DNA from: JBOFFC01 sp051648405
GTDB taxonomy: Bacteria; Planctomycetota; Planctomycetia; Pirellulales; Lacipirellulaceae
Direction: 5' to 3'
Length of the DNA: 19,379 nt
Assembly: GCA_051648405.1 (NCBI GenBank)
Contig: JBOFFC010000028.1
Location: 1-19,379, forward strand
Positions 6,653 through 12,935 of this stretch are shown here, one piece after another. The position numbers and the translations under genes were made by a program. A model generated the notes under the pieces. The model searched no databases and was not told the origin of the DNA. It was given only the letters and a program-made list of their open reading frames with translations. Each line of letters begins with the position of its first letter. Within the stretch, counting starts at the first letter, position 1.

Positions 6653-7528
6653 TTGAACGGCCTTCACGAACAGGTCACCGAGGCGACCGAGGCGATCCGC
6701 TCCGCGATTGGAGATCGTTCGCCCCGCGCGGCGATCATCCTCGGCTCGGGGCTCGGGGGGTTCGCCGACCGGCTCATCGACTCGGTCGCGATTCCCTACG
6801 CCGAAATCCCCCACTTCCCGCGTTCGACCGCCCAGGGGCACGCCGGGCGACTGGTCGTCGGCACGCTCGCCGAGGCCGACGCGACGGTCGTCTGCATGCA
6901 GGGGCGGTTCCACCTCTACGAGGGCTGGAGCCCGAGCCAGGCGGCCCTGCCGGTCTACGTGCTGAAGAGCCTCGGCGTCGAGGCGCTCTGCGTCTCCAAC
7001 GCCGCGGGGGGGATCAACCCCACGTACAAGGTCGGCGAAGTGATGCTTATCGACGACCACCTGAACCTGATGTTCCGCAACCCGCTCGTGGGTGTGAACG
7101 ACGACCGATTGGGCGTTCCGCCGTATCCTAGACGAGGGCCCGACATGTCGGCGCCTTACGACCGCGAGCTGCTCGACGTGGCCGAGCACGCCGCACGCCG
7201 CGGCGGCTTCGCGGCCCCGCGCGGCGTGTACGTCGGCATGCTGGGGCCGACCTACGAGACGCGCGCCGAGTACCGCATGCTGCGCGTCCTCGGCGGGGAC
7301 GCCGCGGGGATGTCGACCGTCCCCGAGGTCGTCGCCGCCCGCCATGCGGGGATGCGCGTCTTCGGCGTCTCGACGATTACCAACGAGTGCTCCCCCGACG
7401 CGCTCGGCGAGACCACGCACGACGACGTGATGGCGGCCGCCGCGTCGGCCGGCGAGAAGCTCGCCGTGCTGGTGACCGCCGCCGTGCGCCACGCGGTCCA
7501 CGGGCCGGCTGAAGGGGGCGACCGATGA
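6653..7528 (+). CDS. Purine nucleoside phosphorylase 2 (canonical Asn244)
   Basis: 291-residue trimeric-type purine nucleoside phosphorylase, a paralogue of the gene just upstream but with the standard 6-oxopurine site: SNAAGGINP (115-123), YETRAE with Glu202, GMSTVPE with Met220, and TITNEC with Asn244, matching human Glu201, Met219 and Asn243. It should act on inosine and guanosine and their deoxy forms. Phosphate-site motifs ILGSGLG (29-35), GHAGRLVVG (62-70) and MQGRFHLYEG (82-91) are intact. The start is uncertain. TTG at 6653 fits family length and follows the hairpin; GTG at 6593 would give a GTGA overlap with the first PNP and 20 extra residues of unusual composition. The 3' end overlaps the pyrimidine phosphorylase start by ATGA. 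Probable products guanine and hypoxanthine would feed salvage or the deaminase at 1234. Confidence 0.93.
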   Translation: MNGLHEQVTEATEAIRSAIGDRSPRAAIILGSGLGGFADRLIDSVAIPYAEIPHFPRSTAQGHAGRLVVGTLAEADATVVCMQGRFHLYEGWSPSQAALPVYVLKSLGVEALCVSNAAGGINPTYKVGEVMLIDDHLNLMFRNPLVGVNDDRLGVPPYPRRGPDMSAPYDRELLDVAEHAARRGGFAAPRGVYVGMLGPTYETRAEYRMLRVLGGDAAGMSTVPEVVAARHAGMRVFGVSTITNECSPDALGETTHDDVMAAAASAGEKLAVLVTAAVRHAVHGPAEGGDR

Positions 7529-8817
7529 ACGTCGCGATGCTGATCGCCAAGAAGCGTGACGGCGCCGAGCTCGCGATCGACGAGATCGCAGGGCTCGTGC
7601 GCGGCTACGTCGCCGGCGACGTCCCCGACTACCAGATGGCCGCCTGGGCGATGGCCGTCTACCTGCGTGGCATGACGGTCACCGAGACGGCGGCGCTGAC
7701 CGACGCGATGCTCGCCTCGGGGGACGTGTTCCCCTGGGACGGCGCTTTCGCCGGCGGCCCGCCGAATGTCGATAAGCACTCTAGCGGCGGGATTGGCGAC
7801 AAGGCCTCGATCCCGCTCGCCCCGGCGCTCGCCGCGTGCGGCGTGCGCGTCCCGATGATCTCGGGCCGTGGCCTGGGGGCGACCGGCGGGACGCTCGACA
7901 AGCTCGAAGCGATCCCCGGTTTCCGCGTCGATTTCGACGTCGAGGACGCGCAGCGGATCGCGACGGAGGTGGGCTGCGTGATCTGCGCCGCGTCGCCGCG
8001 CCTGGTCCCTGCCGACCGCAAGCTCTACGCCCTGCGCGACGTGACCGCCACCGTGCCGTCGATCCCGCTGATCACCGCCAGCATCATGAGCAAGAAGCTC
8101 GCCGAGGGGCTCGACGCGCTGGTGCTCGACGTGAAGTGGGGCTCGGGCGCCTTCATGAAGACCCGCGACGACGCCCGCGCCCTCGCCCGCTCGCTGGTCG
8201 ATACGGGCAAGCGGATGGGGGTCGCCACCGCGGCGCTCGTGACCGACATGAACCAGCCGCTTGGGCGGCTCGCGGGGAACGCCGTCGAGATCGACGAGTC
8301 GGTCGACTGCGTCTGTGGTAGCGGGCCCGCCGACCTGCGCGAGTTGACCGTGGCGCTCGGCGCCGAAGGGCTCCGCCTGGCCGGCGCCGCGACGACCGAC
8401 GCCGAAGGCCGCACACTGGTCGCCCGCGCGCTCGACTCGGGCGCCGCCTACGAGAAGCTCGCCGAGATGGTCCGCGCCCAAGGGGGGGACCTCGAAGCAG
8501 AACGGCCCCGCGGCGCGGAAGTCGTCGTCGAGTCGACGCGCAGCGGCGTCATCGCTTCGATCGACACCGAGGCCCTCGGCTACGCCGTGATCGAGCTTGG
8601 CGGCGGGCGCAAGACGATGGCCGACAAGCTCGACTACTCGGTCGGCCTGGAGATGCTCGTGCGGATCGGCGACACGGTGGAAGTAGGGCAGCCGATCGTG
8701 CGGCTCTTCGCCGGCGACCGCGGCCGCGAAGGCGCGCTCGGCTTGGTGCGCGGCGCGGTGTCGATTCGCGACGAAGCGGTTTCAGCACCACCCCTCGTTG
8801 TGGAGCGGATCGAGTGA
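7525..8817 (+). CDS. Pyrimidine-nucleoside/thymidine phosphorylase
   Basis: 430-residue enzyme that phosphorolyses thymidine, deoxyuridine and possibly uridine to base and sugar 1-phosphate. The phosphate-binding KHSSGGIGD (84-92) and the family signature SGRGLGATGGTLDKLE (113-128) are complete. Arg171, Ser186 and Lys190 fall at the same numbers as the pyrimidine-binding residues of E. coli thymidine phosphorylase. The N-terminal helical domain, central alpha/beta domain and C-terminal domain (GGGRKTMADKLDYSVGLEM) make a full-length protein. Whether it is a strict thymidine phosphorylase (deoA) or a broad pyrimidine enzyme (pdp) cannot be settled by eye. Its ATG overlaps the PNP2 stop by four bases and has a GAAGGGGG ribosome-binding stretch at 7511-7518. 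Confidence 0.95.
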   Translation: MNVAMLIAKKRDGAELAIDEIAGLVRGYVAGDVPDYQMAAWAMAVYLRGMTVTETAALTDAMLASGDVFPWDGAFAGGPPNVDKHSSGGIGDKASIPLAPALAACGVRVPMISGRGLGATGGTLDKLEAIPGFRVDFDVEDAQRIATEVGCVICAASPRLVPADRKLYALRDVTATVPSIPLITASIMSKKLAEGLDALVLDVKWGSGAFMKTRDDARALARSLVDTGKRMGVATAALVTDMNQPLGRLAGNAVEIDESVDCVCGSGPADLRELTVALGAEGLRLAGAATTDAEGRTLVARALDSGAAYEKLAEMVRAQGGDLEAERPRGAEVVVESTRSGVIASIDTEALGYAVIELGGGRKTMADKLDYSVGLEMLVRIGDTVEVGQPIVRLFAGDRGREGALGLVRGAVSIRDEAVSAPPLVVERIE

Positions 8818-8850
8818 CGCGGACTCCGTCCCACAGGCACACGTTGCAAA

Positions 8851-8980
8851 CGAAATCCCCCTTCTCTTCCAGGGGGAGGCCGTTTCTCTAGAACAGCAAA
8901 ATGGGGGGACGGGGTGTGCCGGGTACCCGCTTCAAAACCCCCTCCCCTCGCCCCTCCCCCTGAAGGGGGCGGGGGATACG
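8851..8980. repeat. G/C-tract hairpins and repeat fragments
   Basis: The 198-bp gap between the pyrimidine phosphorylase and cdd holds two hairpins. The first is TCCCCC/GGGGGA (8856-8861 with 8872-8877). The second is CCCCTCCCCC, loop TGAA, GGGGGCGGGG (8951-8974, one mismatch). The right half of the second (8957-8976) matches the first 20 bases of the window at 19 of 20 positions, so it is a dispersed repeat. Between the hairpins GGTACCCGCTTC (8922-8933) equals the left flank of the REP-like repeats at 12290 and 12870. Confidence 0.55.
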
Positions 8981-9015
8981 CGTACTAACGCGCCGCGAAA
9001 CGACAGAGACCCCCG

Positions 9016-9420
9016 ATGTCACCCATCACTGACGACCAACGCGACGCCCTTGTCGCCGCCGCCCTGGCGGCCCGCAAGAACGCTTACGCGCCGTTCTCGC
9101 ACTTCCACGTCGGCTCGGCGGTGCTGGGAGACGACGGCGTCGTCTACGGGGGCGCCAACGTCGAGAACAGCTCGTACGGCCTGACGATCTGCGCCGAGCG
9201 TTCGGCCTGCGTCACGGCGGTGTCGGCGGGCGCGCGGGCGATCCACGCGGTAGCCGTCGTCACCGACGGCGCCGCCGCGCCGTGCGGCGCGTGCCGGCAG
9301 TTCCTCTACGAGCTCGGGAGCGACTCGCTCTCCGTGCTGCTGGTCGAGGCGAGCACCGGCGCCGTGGAGCGCATGGTCACGCTCGGCGAGCTGCTCCCCG
9401 ATGGCTTCCGCCTCGGTTAG
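9016..9420 (+). CDS. cdd: Cytidine deaminase
   Basis: 134-residue homotetrameric-type cytidine deaminase, converting cytidine and deoxycytidine to uridine and deoxyuridine. Zinc ligands are Cys59 (TICAERSA), Cys90 and Cys93 (PCGACRQF), with Glu61 as the catalytic proton shuttle; Asn48 and Glu50 (ANVEN) bind the ribose. The length is typical of the short form. It completes the nucleoside cluster: its product uridine/deoxyuridine is a substrate for the phosphorylase upstream. No strong Shine-Dalgarno sequence precedes the ATG. The TAG stop abuts the TAG of the convergent ftsY gene with no base between them. Confidence 0.95.
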   Translation: MSPITDDQRDALVAAALAARKNAYAPFSHFHVGSAVLGDDGVVYGGANVENSSYGLTICAERSACVTAVSAGARAIHAVAVVTDGAAAPCGACRQFLYELGSDSLSVLLVEASTGAVERMVTLGELLPDGFRLG

Positions 9421-10356
9421 CTACGCCTTCGCCGTCTCGAGCACGTCGGCGAAGAGCGCATCGACGAACTCGTCGGGTACGAACGGCGCCAGGTCCTCGT
9501 GCCCTTCCCCCAGGCCGACGTACTTCACCGGCAGGCCCAACTGCTGGCGGATCGCGACGACGACGCCCCCCTTGGCCGTGCCGTCGAGCTTCGCGAGCAC
9601 GATCCCCGTGCAACCGGCCGCCTCGGCGAACTTGGTCGCCTGGCTCACCCCGTTCTGGCCGGTCGTGGCGTCGAGCACCAGCAGCACCTCGTGCGGCGCC
9701 TCGGGGAGTTGCTTGCGGATCGCGTCGCGGATCTTGGTGAGCTCCGCCATCAGGTTCGACTGCGTCTGAAGCCGACCCGCCGTGTCGATCACCGCCACAT
9801 CGACATTCTCCGCAAGCGCCCGCTCGACCGTCTGGTAGGCGACGCTCGCCGGGTGGATCCCCGACGGGCCCGTGACGATGCCGACCCCCAGCCGCTGCGA
9901 CCAGATGGTGAGCTGCTCGACCGCCGCCGCGCGGAACGTGTCCCCCGCGCCGAGGACGACCGACTTCCCCTGCCGTTTGAAGAGGCTGGCGAGCTTTGCG
10001 ATCGAGGTCGTCTTCCCGGCGCCGTTGACGCCGCAGACCATGACGACGGTGGGACCGGCCTCGGCGAACACCAGCGGCTCGGCGGGCTGGGCCATCAGCT
10101 CCTTGAGCTTCGCCTTCAGCACGGCGACCACGTCGGCCAGCTCGACCACGCGGCCGCGGAGCTTTGCGCCGACCTCGGTCACGAGCGCGTCGGCCGCCGC
10201 GAAGCCCATGTCGGTCTTGAACAGGATCGCGCGGACCTCTTCGAGGAACCCCTCGTCGATCAGTCGCCCCTGCGACTTGAACAGGTCGCGGATGTCGGTC
10301 TGCAGCAGCGCGCCGGTCTTCTTCAGCCCCTGTTTGAGTCGGTCGAAGAAGCCCAT
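9421..10356 (-). CDS. ftsY: Signal recognition particle receptor FtsY
   Basis: 311-residue SRP-family GTPase that docks the signal recognition particle and nascent chain at the membrane. The N domain (residues about 1-90) is followed by the G domain: P-loop GVNGAGKTT (109-117), DTFRAAAVEQL (139-149), DTAGR (191-195), AKLDG (255-259, usually TKLDG) and the closing GLGEGHEDLAPF. It has essentially no acidic A domain, unlike E. coli FtsY, so membrane contact probably relies on the short N-terminal helix beginning MGFFDRLKQGL. The ATG at 10356 is chosen because that helix starts there; the frame is open 120 nt further upstream through low-complexity DNA. No Shine-Dalgarno is visible: the bases upstream are pyrimidine-rich on this strand. 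Confidence 0.97.
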   Translation of the reverse strand: MGFFDRLKQGLKKTGALLQTDIRDLFKSQGRLIDEGFLEEVRAILFKTDMGFAAADALVTEVGAKLRGRVVELADVVAVLKAKLKELMAQPAEPLVFAEAGPTVVMVCGVNGAGKTTSIAKLASLFKRQGKSVVLGAGDTFRAAAVEQLTIWSQRLGVGIVTGPSGIHPASVAYQTVERALAENVDVAVIDTAGRLQTQSNLMAELTKIRDAIRKQLPEAPHEVLLVLDATTGQNGVSQATKFAEAAGCTGIVLAKLDGTAKGGVVVAIRQQLGLPVKYVGLGEGHEDLAPFVPDEFVDALFADVLETAKA

Positions 10357-10472
10357 GGGGGAGAGGCGAGAGGTTGGAGGCGAGAGGCGAGGGGACGGAC
10401 GACACAGCGGAGGGTGCGAGTCACGAAATGTCGTCGCGGGGATTGCCGACAGCCGATCGCCGACAACCCGCT

Positions 10473-10886
10473 TCACGCCTGCGCCGCTTCGGGCTTGTGC
10501 GGGAGCTTATCGAGGATGCCGTTGACGAACGGACCCGACTGGGCGCCGCCGAATCGCTTGGCGAGCTCGACCGCCTCGTTGATCGCGACGCGGAACGGGG
10601 TGTCGCCGAACAGGATCTCGTAGGCGGCGAGCCTCAGCACGGCCCGGTCGGTCCCGGCCATCCGCTTGATGCTCCAGTTGGCGGCGATCGCCGACAGCCG
10701 CTCGTCGATCTCGGCCTGGTGGCGTCGGACCCCCAGCACGAGCGACAGAGCGAGCAGCTCGGATTCGGGGTTGTTGAGCCTGCCGTGCAGGAACTCCTCG
10801 AGCTCGGCCACGCTGGCGCGCGTGTTGACGTCGTCCTCGAACAGGACTTGAAGGGCGACCTCACGGGCTCGGCGACGCAGTGGCAT
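10473..10886 (-). CDS. nusB: Transcription antitermination factor NusB
   Basis: 137-residue NusB, the partner of NusE (S10) in rRNA antitermination complexes. The N-terminal arginine-rich RRRAREVALQVLFE, the central TDRAVLRLAAYEILF and the C-terminal VAINEAVELAKRFG...GPFVNGILDKL are all family signatures. The start ATG at 10886 begins exactly at the RNA-binding helix; an upstream open frame runs through intergenic repeats. It lies downstream of ribH, a frequent gene pair in bacteria, separated by 146 bp that contain an inverted repeat, and 116 bp upstream of ftsY. Confidence 0.96.
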   Translation of the reverse strand: MPLRRRAREVALQVLFEDDVNTRASVAELEEFLHGRLNNPESELLALSLVLGVRRHQAEIDERLSAIAANWSIKRMAGTDRAVLRLAAYEILFGDTPFRVAINEAVELAKRFGGAQSGPFVNGILDKLPHKPEAAQA

Positions 10887-10933
10887 GGCCCCATTAGCCG
10901 CCAAGACGCCGCGAGCGCCAAGGGACAGAAGAA

Positions 10934-11032
10934 TGGCCGCCGATGAACGCAGATGGACGCGGATGAAGGAGACGAGCGGGAACCGCTCGTTTCCGTCCGC
11001 TTCTATCTGCGTGCATCGGCGTCCATCTGCGG
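10934..11032. repeat. Imperfect inverted repeat between ribH and nusB
   Basis: The left arm (about 10936-10968, with GAACGCAGATGGACGCGGAT) and the right arm (about 11001-11033, with ATCTGCGTGCATCGGCGTCC) pair over roughly 30 bases with about 24 matches. Each arm is itself built of degenerate copies of a CGCAGATGGACG-type unit. The centre is a perfect hairpin: ACGAGCGG (10972-10979), GAA, CCGCTCGT (10983-10990). The right arm ends at the ribH stop codon. It probably forms one long stem in the ribH-nusB transcript. Confidence 0.6.
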
Positions 11033-11509
11033 CTAATTCGTCGGAAGTGCTCTGAGCAGGGCGGTCATCTTCAGGGCGGCCTCGGCGCACTCGGCGCCCT
11101 TGTTGCCGACGGTCCCGCCGGCGCGGTTCAGGGCCTGCTCCATCGTGTCGCACATCAACACGCCGAACAACACCGGCAGCGAGTGCTCGGTCGCGACCTT
11201 CATCAGGGCCTCGGTCACGCCGTGGTTGATCCAGTGGTCGTGGGCCGTTTCGCCCTTGATGACCGCCCCCAGGGCGAGGATCCCCTGATAGCGGCACGTG
11301 TCGGCCAGTCGCTGCGTCGCGACCGGCACTTCCCACGCCCCGGGAACCCAGGCGACGTCGATCTTCTCGTCGGCGACGCCGGCCTTGACGAGCGTCTCGA
11401 CGGCGCCGCCCAAGAGCTTCTGCGTGACGGCCTTGTTCCACTCGGCGACGACGACCGCGTAGCGGTCATTGGGCCCGGCGGCGACGGGGGGGGCGAAGAC
11501 GTTGGGCAT
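11033..11509 (-). CDS. ribH: 6,7-dimethyl-8-ribityllumazine synthase
   Basis: 158-residue lumazine synthase, the penultimate step of riboflavin synthesis: it condenses 5-amino-6-ribitylaminouracil with 3,4-dihydroxy-2-butanone 4-phosphate. Motifs: AEWN (22-25; family usually has Phe before Asn, here Trp), VPGAWEVP (55-62), GAVIKGETAHDH (81-92) with catalytic His90, and GVLMCDTMEQALNRAG (116-131) with Arg129 for phosphate. It normally forms 60-mer or pentamer assemblies. The ATG at 11509 is chosen by family length; the longer open frame (to 11782) would read through a purine-rich tract and a palindromic repeat. First gene of a ribH-nusB-ftsY group. Confidence 0.96.
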   Translation of the reverse strand: MPNVFAPPVAAGPNDRYAVVVAEWNKAVTQKLLGGAVETLVKAGVADEKIDVAWVPGAWEVPVATQRLADTCRYQGILALGAVIKGETAHDHWINHGVTEALMKVATEHSLPVLFGVLMCDTMEQALNRAGGTVGNKGAECAEAALKMTALLRALPTN

Positions 11510-11561
11510 GGGGGGAAGGGGGAGAGCGGAAGGATGAAGGGAAGCCGAAGAAGGGGGACAC

Positions 11562-11608
11562 TTGGTGCCACTGCTGGCTTGCCCAGCAGTGTGAAGTGGG
11601 TACTCAGG
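11562..11608 (-). repeat. REP-like palindromic repeat, copy 1
   Basis: Stem CACTGCTGG (11569-11577), loop CTTGC, CCAGCAGTG (11583-11591): 9-bp perfect hairpin. Flanks read TTGGTGC on the left and GTGAAGTGGGTAC on the right. On the minus strand it matches copies 2 and 4, so the orientation is opposite to theirs. It lies 25 nt beyond the stop of the RAYT gene. Confidence 0.85.
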
Positions 11609-11633
11609 TTGCCCGTGACTCCGACGTGCGGAA

Positions 11634-12221
11634 TCAGCTACTGCGAAAGCACTCCGGCGGAAGCGACTCGAGCCGCGGGAGATCCGAATCCACCTCTCGT
11701 TTGTCCGAAGCGTACCACCGAGCGCTCGACCACCTCCACTCAACAGGCGACTCGACGAGCCCACGGCGAACCGGGTTCGCATGCAGATAGTCGATCGTCG
11801 CAGTCACCGACTGACCGGTCGGCAGGTTCCGGTCGTACCCCGGGCCTTCTTGCCAGAACCGAAACGATGTGACGCCCGGCCGTTGCCGCACGGTCAGCTC
11901 GGCGAGCAACGGGTCCGCTGCCGCAGACAGGGACTCCTTCACTCGGTACGAGAAGGGACGCTTGATCGCGAACAGCAAGCGAGCAACGCTCGCTTCGGGG
12001 ACGTCTGGAAAGACTAACAGGTGAACATGCTCGGGCATGAAGACGAACGCGGCGAGGGTCCATCCGGTCCCTTCGGTCGCCGCGTCGATCGACTGGACAA
12101 GCAGCCGACGCCGGCCTTCGTCCAACAGCAAAGGAAGGCGACCGTAGCAGGAGAAGGTCAGGCAGTGGGGCTCGGGGATCGTGTCGAAGTGACGGACGAG
12201 TTTGCGATGGGGAGCGGGCAT
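11634..12221 (-). CDS. REP-associated tyrosine transposase (RAYT, Y1 HUH)
   Basis: 195-residue Y1 transposase of the IS200-like fold in the RAYT branch. The HUH metal site is MPEHVHLLV, with His65 and His67. Downstream FWQEGPGYDRNL carries Tyr129, the probable nucleophile by position. The typical RAYT tail is present: YLHANPVRRGLVESPVEWRWSS (145-166). RAYTs are single-copy domesticated transposases thought to mobilise or maintain REP palindromes. REP-like repeats flank this gene in opposite orientations, copy 1 just after its stop and copy 2 about 70 nt before its start. The ATG at 12221 is chosen, with GAGG about 11 nt upstream; an in-frame ATG at 12317 would begin inside repeat copy 2. GC is similar to the host genes, unlike the next gene. 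All domain elements are intact, so it may be active. Confidence 0.9.
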   Translation of the reverse strand: MPAPHRKLVRHFDTIPEPHCLTFSCYGRLPLLLDEGRRRLLVQSIDAATEGTGWTLAAFVFMPEHVHLLVFPDVPEASVARLLFAIKRPFSYRVKESLSAAADPLLAELTVRQRPGVTSFRFWQEGPGYDRNLPTGQSVTATIDYLHANPVRRGLVESPVEWRWSSARWYASDKREVDSDLPRLESLPPECFRSS

Positions 12222-12289
12222 CCGTCGGGGACCTCGGATCGATCGCAACGGTGCAGGCAGGCCGCTTCGCGGAGTCAAATGGGGCAAGC

Positions 12290-12350
<61 letters not shown>

Positions 12351-12356
12351 AGCGAC

Positions 12357-12704
12357 TTAGCTCAACATCCCACTGATCTCATTGAAGAACACGACGGCTT
12401 CTTTTCCCTGAAGCATTGCGACAATCGATGTTATCTCCGCATCTTCCTCAAAAACTAGTTGGCACTCGTGCTTTGGGCTCCAAAGCAACAGCACCAGGAT
12501 GCCAGGGATGATGTAGAACAAAAACCCGAATATCACCGCACACCACCAACCTGGGCTGCGTTCTACACGGCTCAGCACAAGTCGTTGCCCCTTAACATTT
12601 ACCGACACGTCCCAGCCCATCTGCGTAGCTCGCTTGAAACACTTAGCGTAAGCATCGGCTCTAGCAACCGACGTCTCAATGACTCGACGTTGAGCAGCGG
12701 CCAT
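12357..12704 (-). CDS. Hypothetical small membrane protein
   Basis: 115 residues, no recognised family. A basic, probably helical N-terminus (1-30) and a short polar stretch precede one strong transmembrane segment at about residues 54-75 (WCAVIFGFLFYIIPGILVLLLW); the C-terminus (78-115) is acidic then mixed. The 180 bases counted from 12361 are 48% GC, far below the flanking genes, which suggests acquisition from elsewhere. It is enclosed by repeat copies 2 and 3 in opposite orientations. Opposite-strand frames here have no such coherent pattern, so the minus strand is preferred. That it is a real, expressed gene is likely but not certain. Confidence 0.6.
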   Translation of the reverse strand: MAAAQRRVIETSVARADAYAKCFKRATQMGWDVSVNVKGQRLVLSRVERSPGWWCAVIFGFLFYIIPGILVLLLWSPKHECQLVFEEDAEITSIVAMLQGKEAVVFFNEISGMLS

Positions 12705-12740
12705 TGTTCGTCCCGTCTAGACTTGAGTGAACTTGGAATT

Positions 12741-12789
12741 GGTGCCGTGTGCCACCGCTGGCTTGCTTAGCAGTGTTAGACTGGTACAC
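12741..12789 (-). repeat. REP-like palindromic repeat, copy 3 (degenerate)
   Basis: CACCGCTGG (12753-12761), loop CTTGC, TTAGCAGTG (12767-12775), followed by TTAGACTGGTAC. It has the same orientation as copy 1 but three stem changes, so the hairpin is weakened. It lies upstream of the membrane-protein gene. Confidence 0.75.
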
Positions 12790-12869
12790 GGTCTGCCGTC
12801 TCACCACTGCCACACCTAACGGGATCGCACGCCCGCAGCGTACGGATGTCCGCCCGTCGAAGAGTGAAG

Positions 12870-12914
<45 letters not shown>

Positions 12915-12935
12915 TCTTCCGCCCTCCCCTTCGTC

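Noticed and set aside
8822..9015. Intrinsic terminator between the pyrimidine phosphorylase and cdd
   Set aside because: Hairpins are present but none is followed by a T-run on the plus strand.
11510..11782. N-terminal extension of ribH
   Set aside because: It would read through repeat copy 1 and into the RAYT gene; lumazine synthase length is met from 11509.
12459..12770. Plus-strand open frame opposite the small membrane protein
   Set aside because: No coherent hydrophobic or domain pattern, and it runs into repeat copy 3; the minus-strand frame has a clear transmembrane segment.
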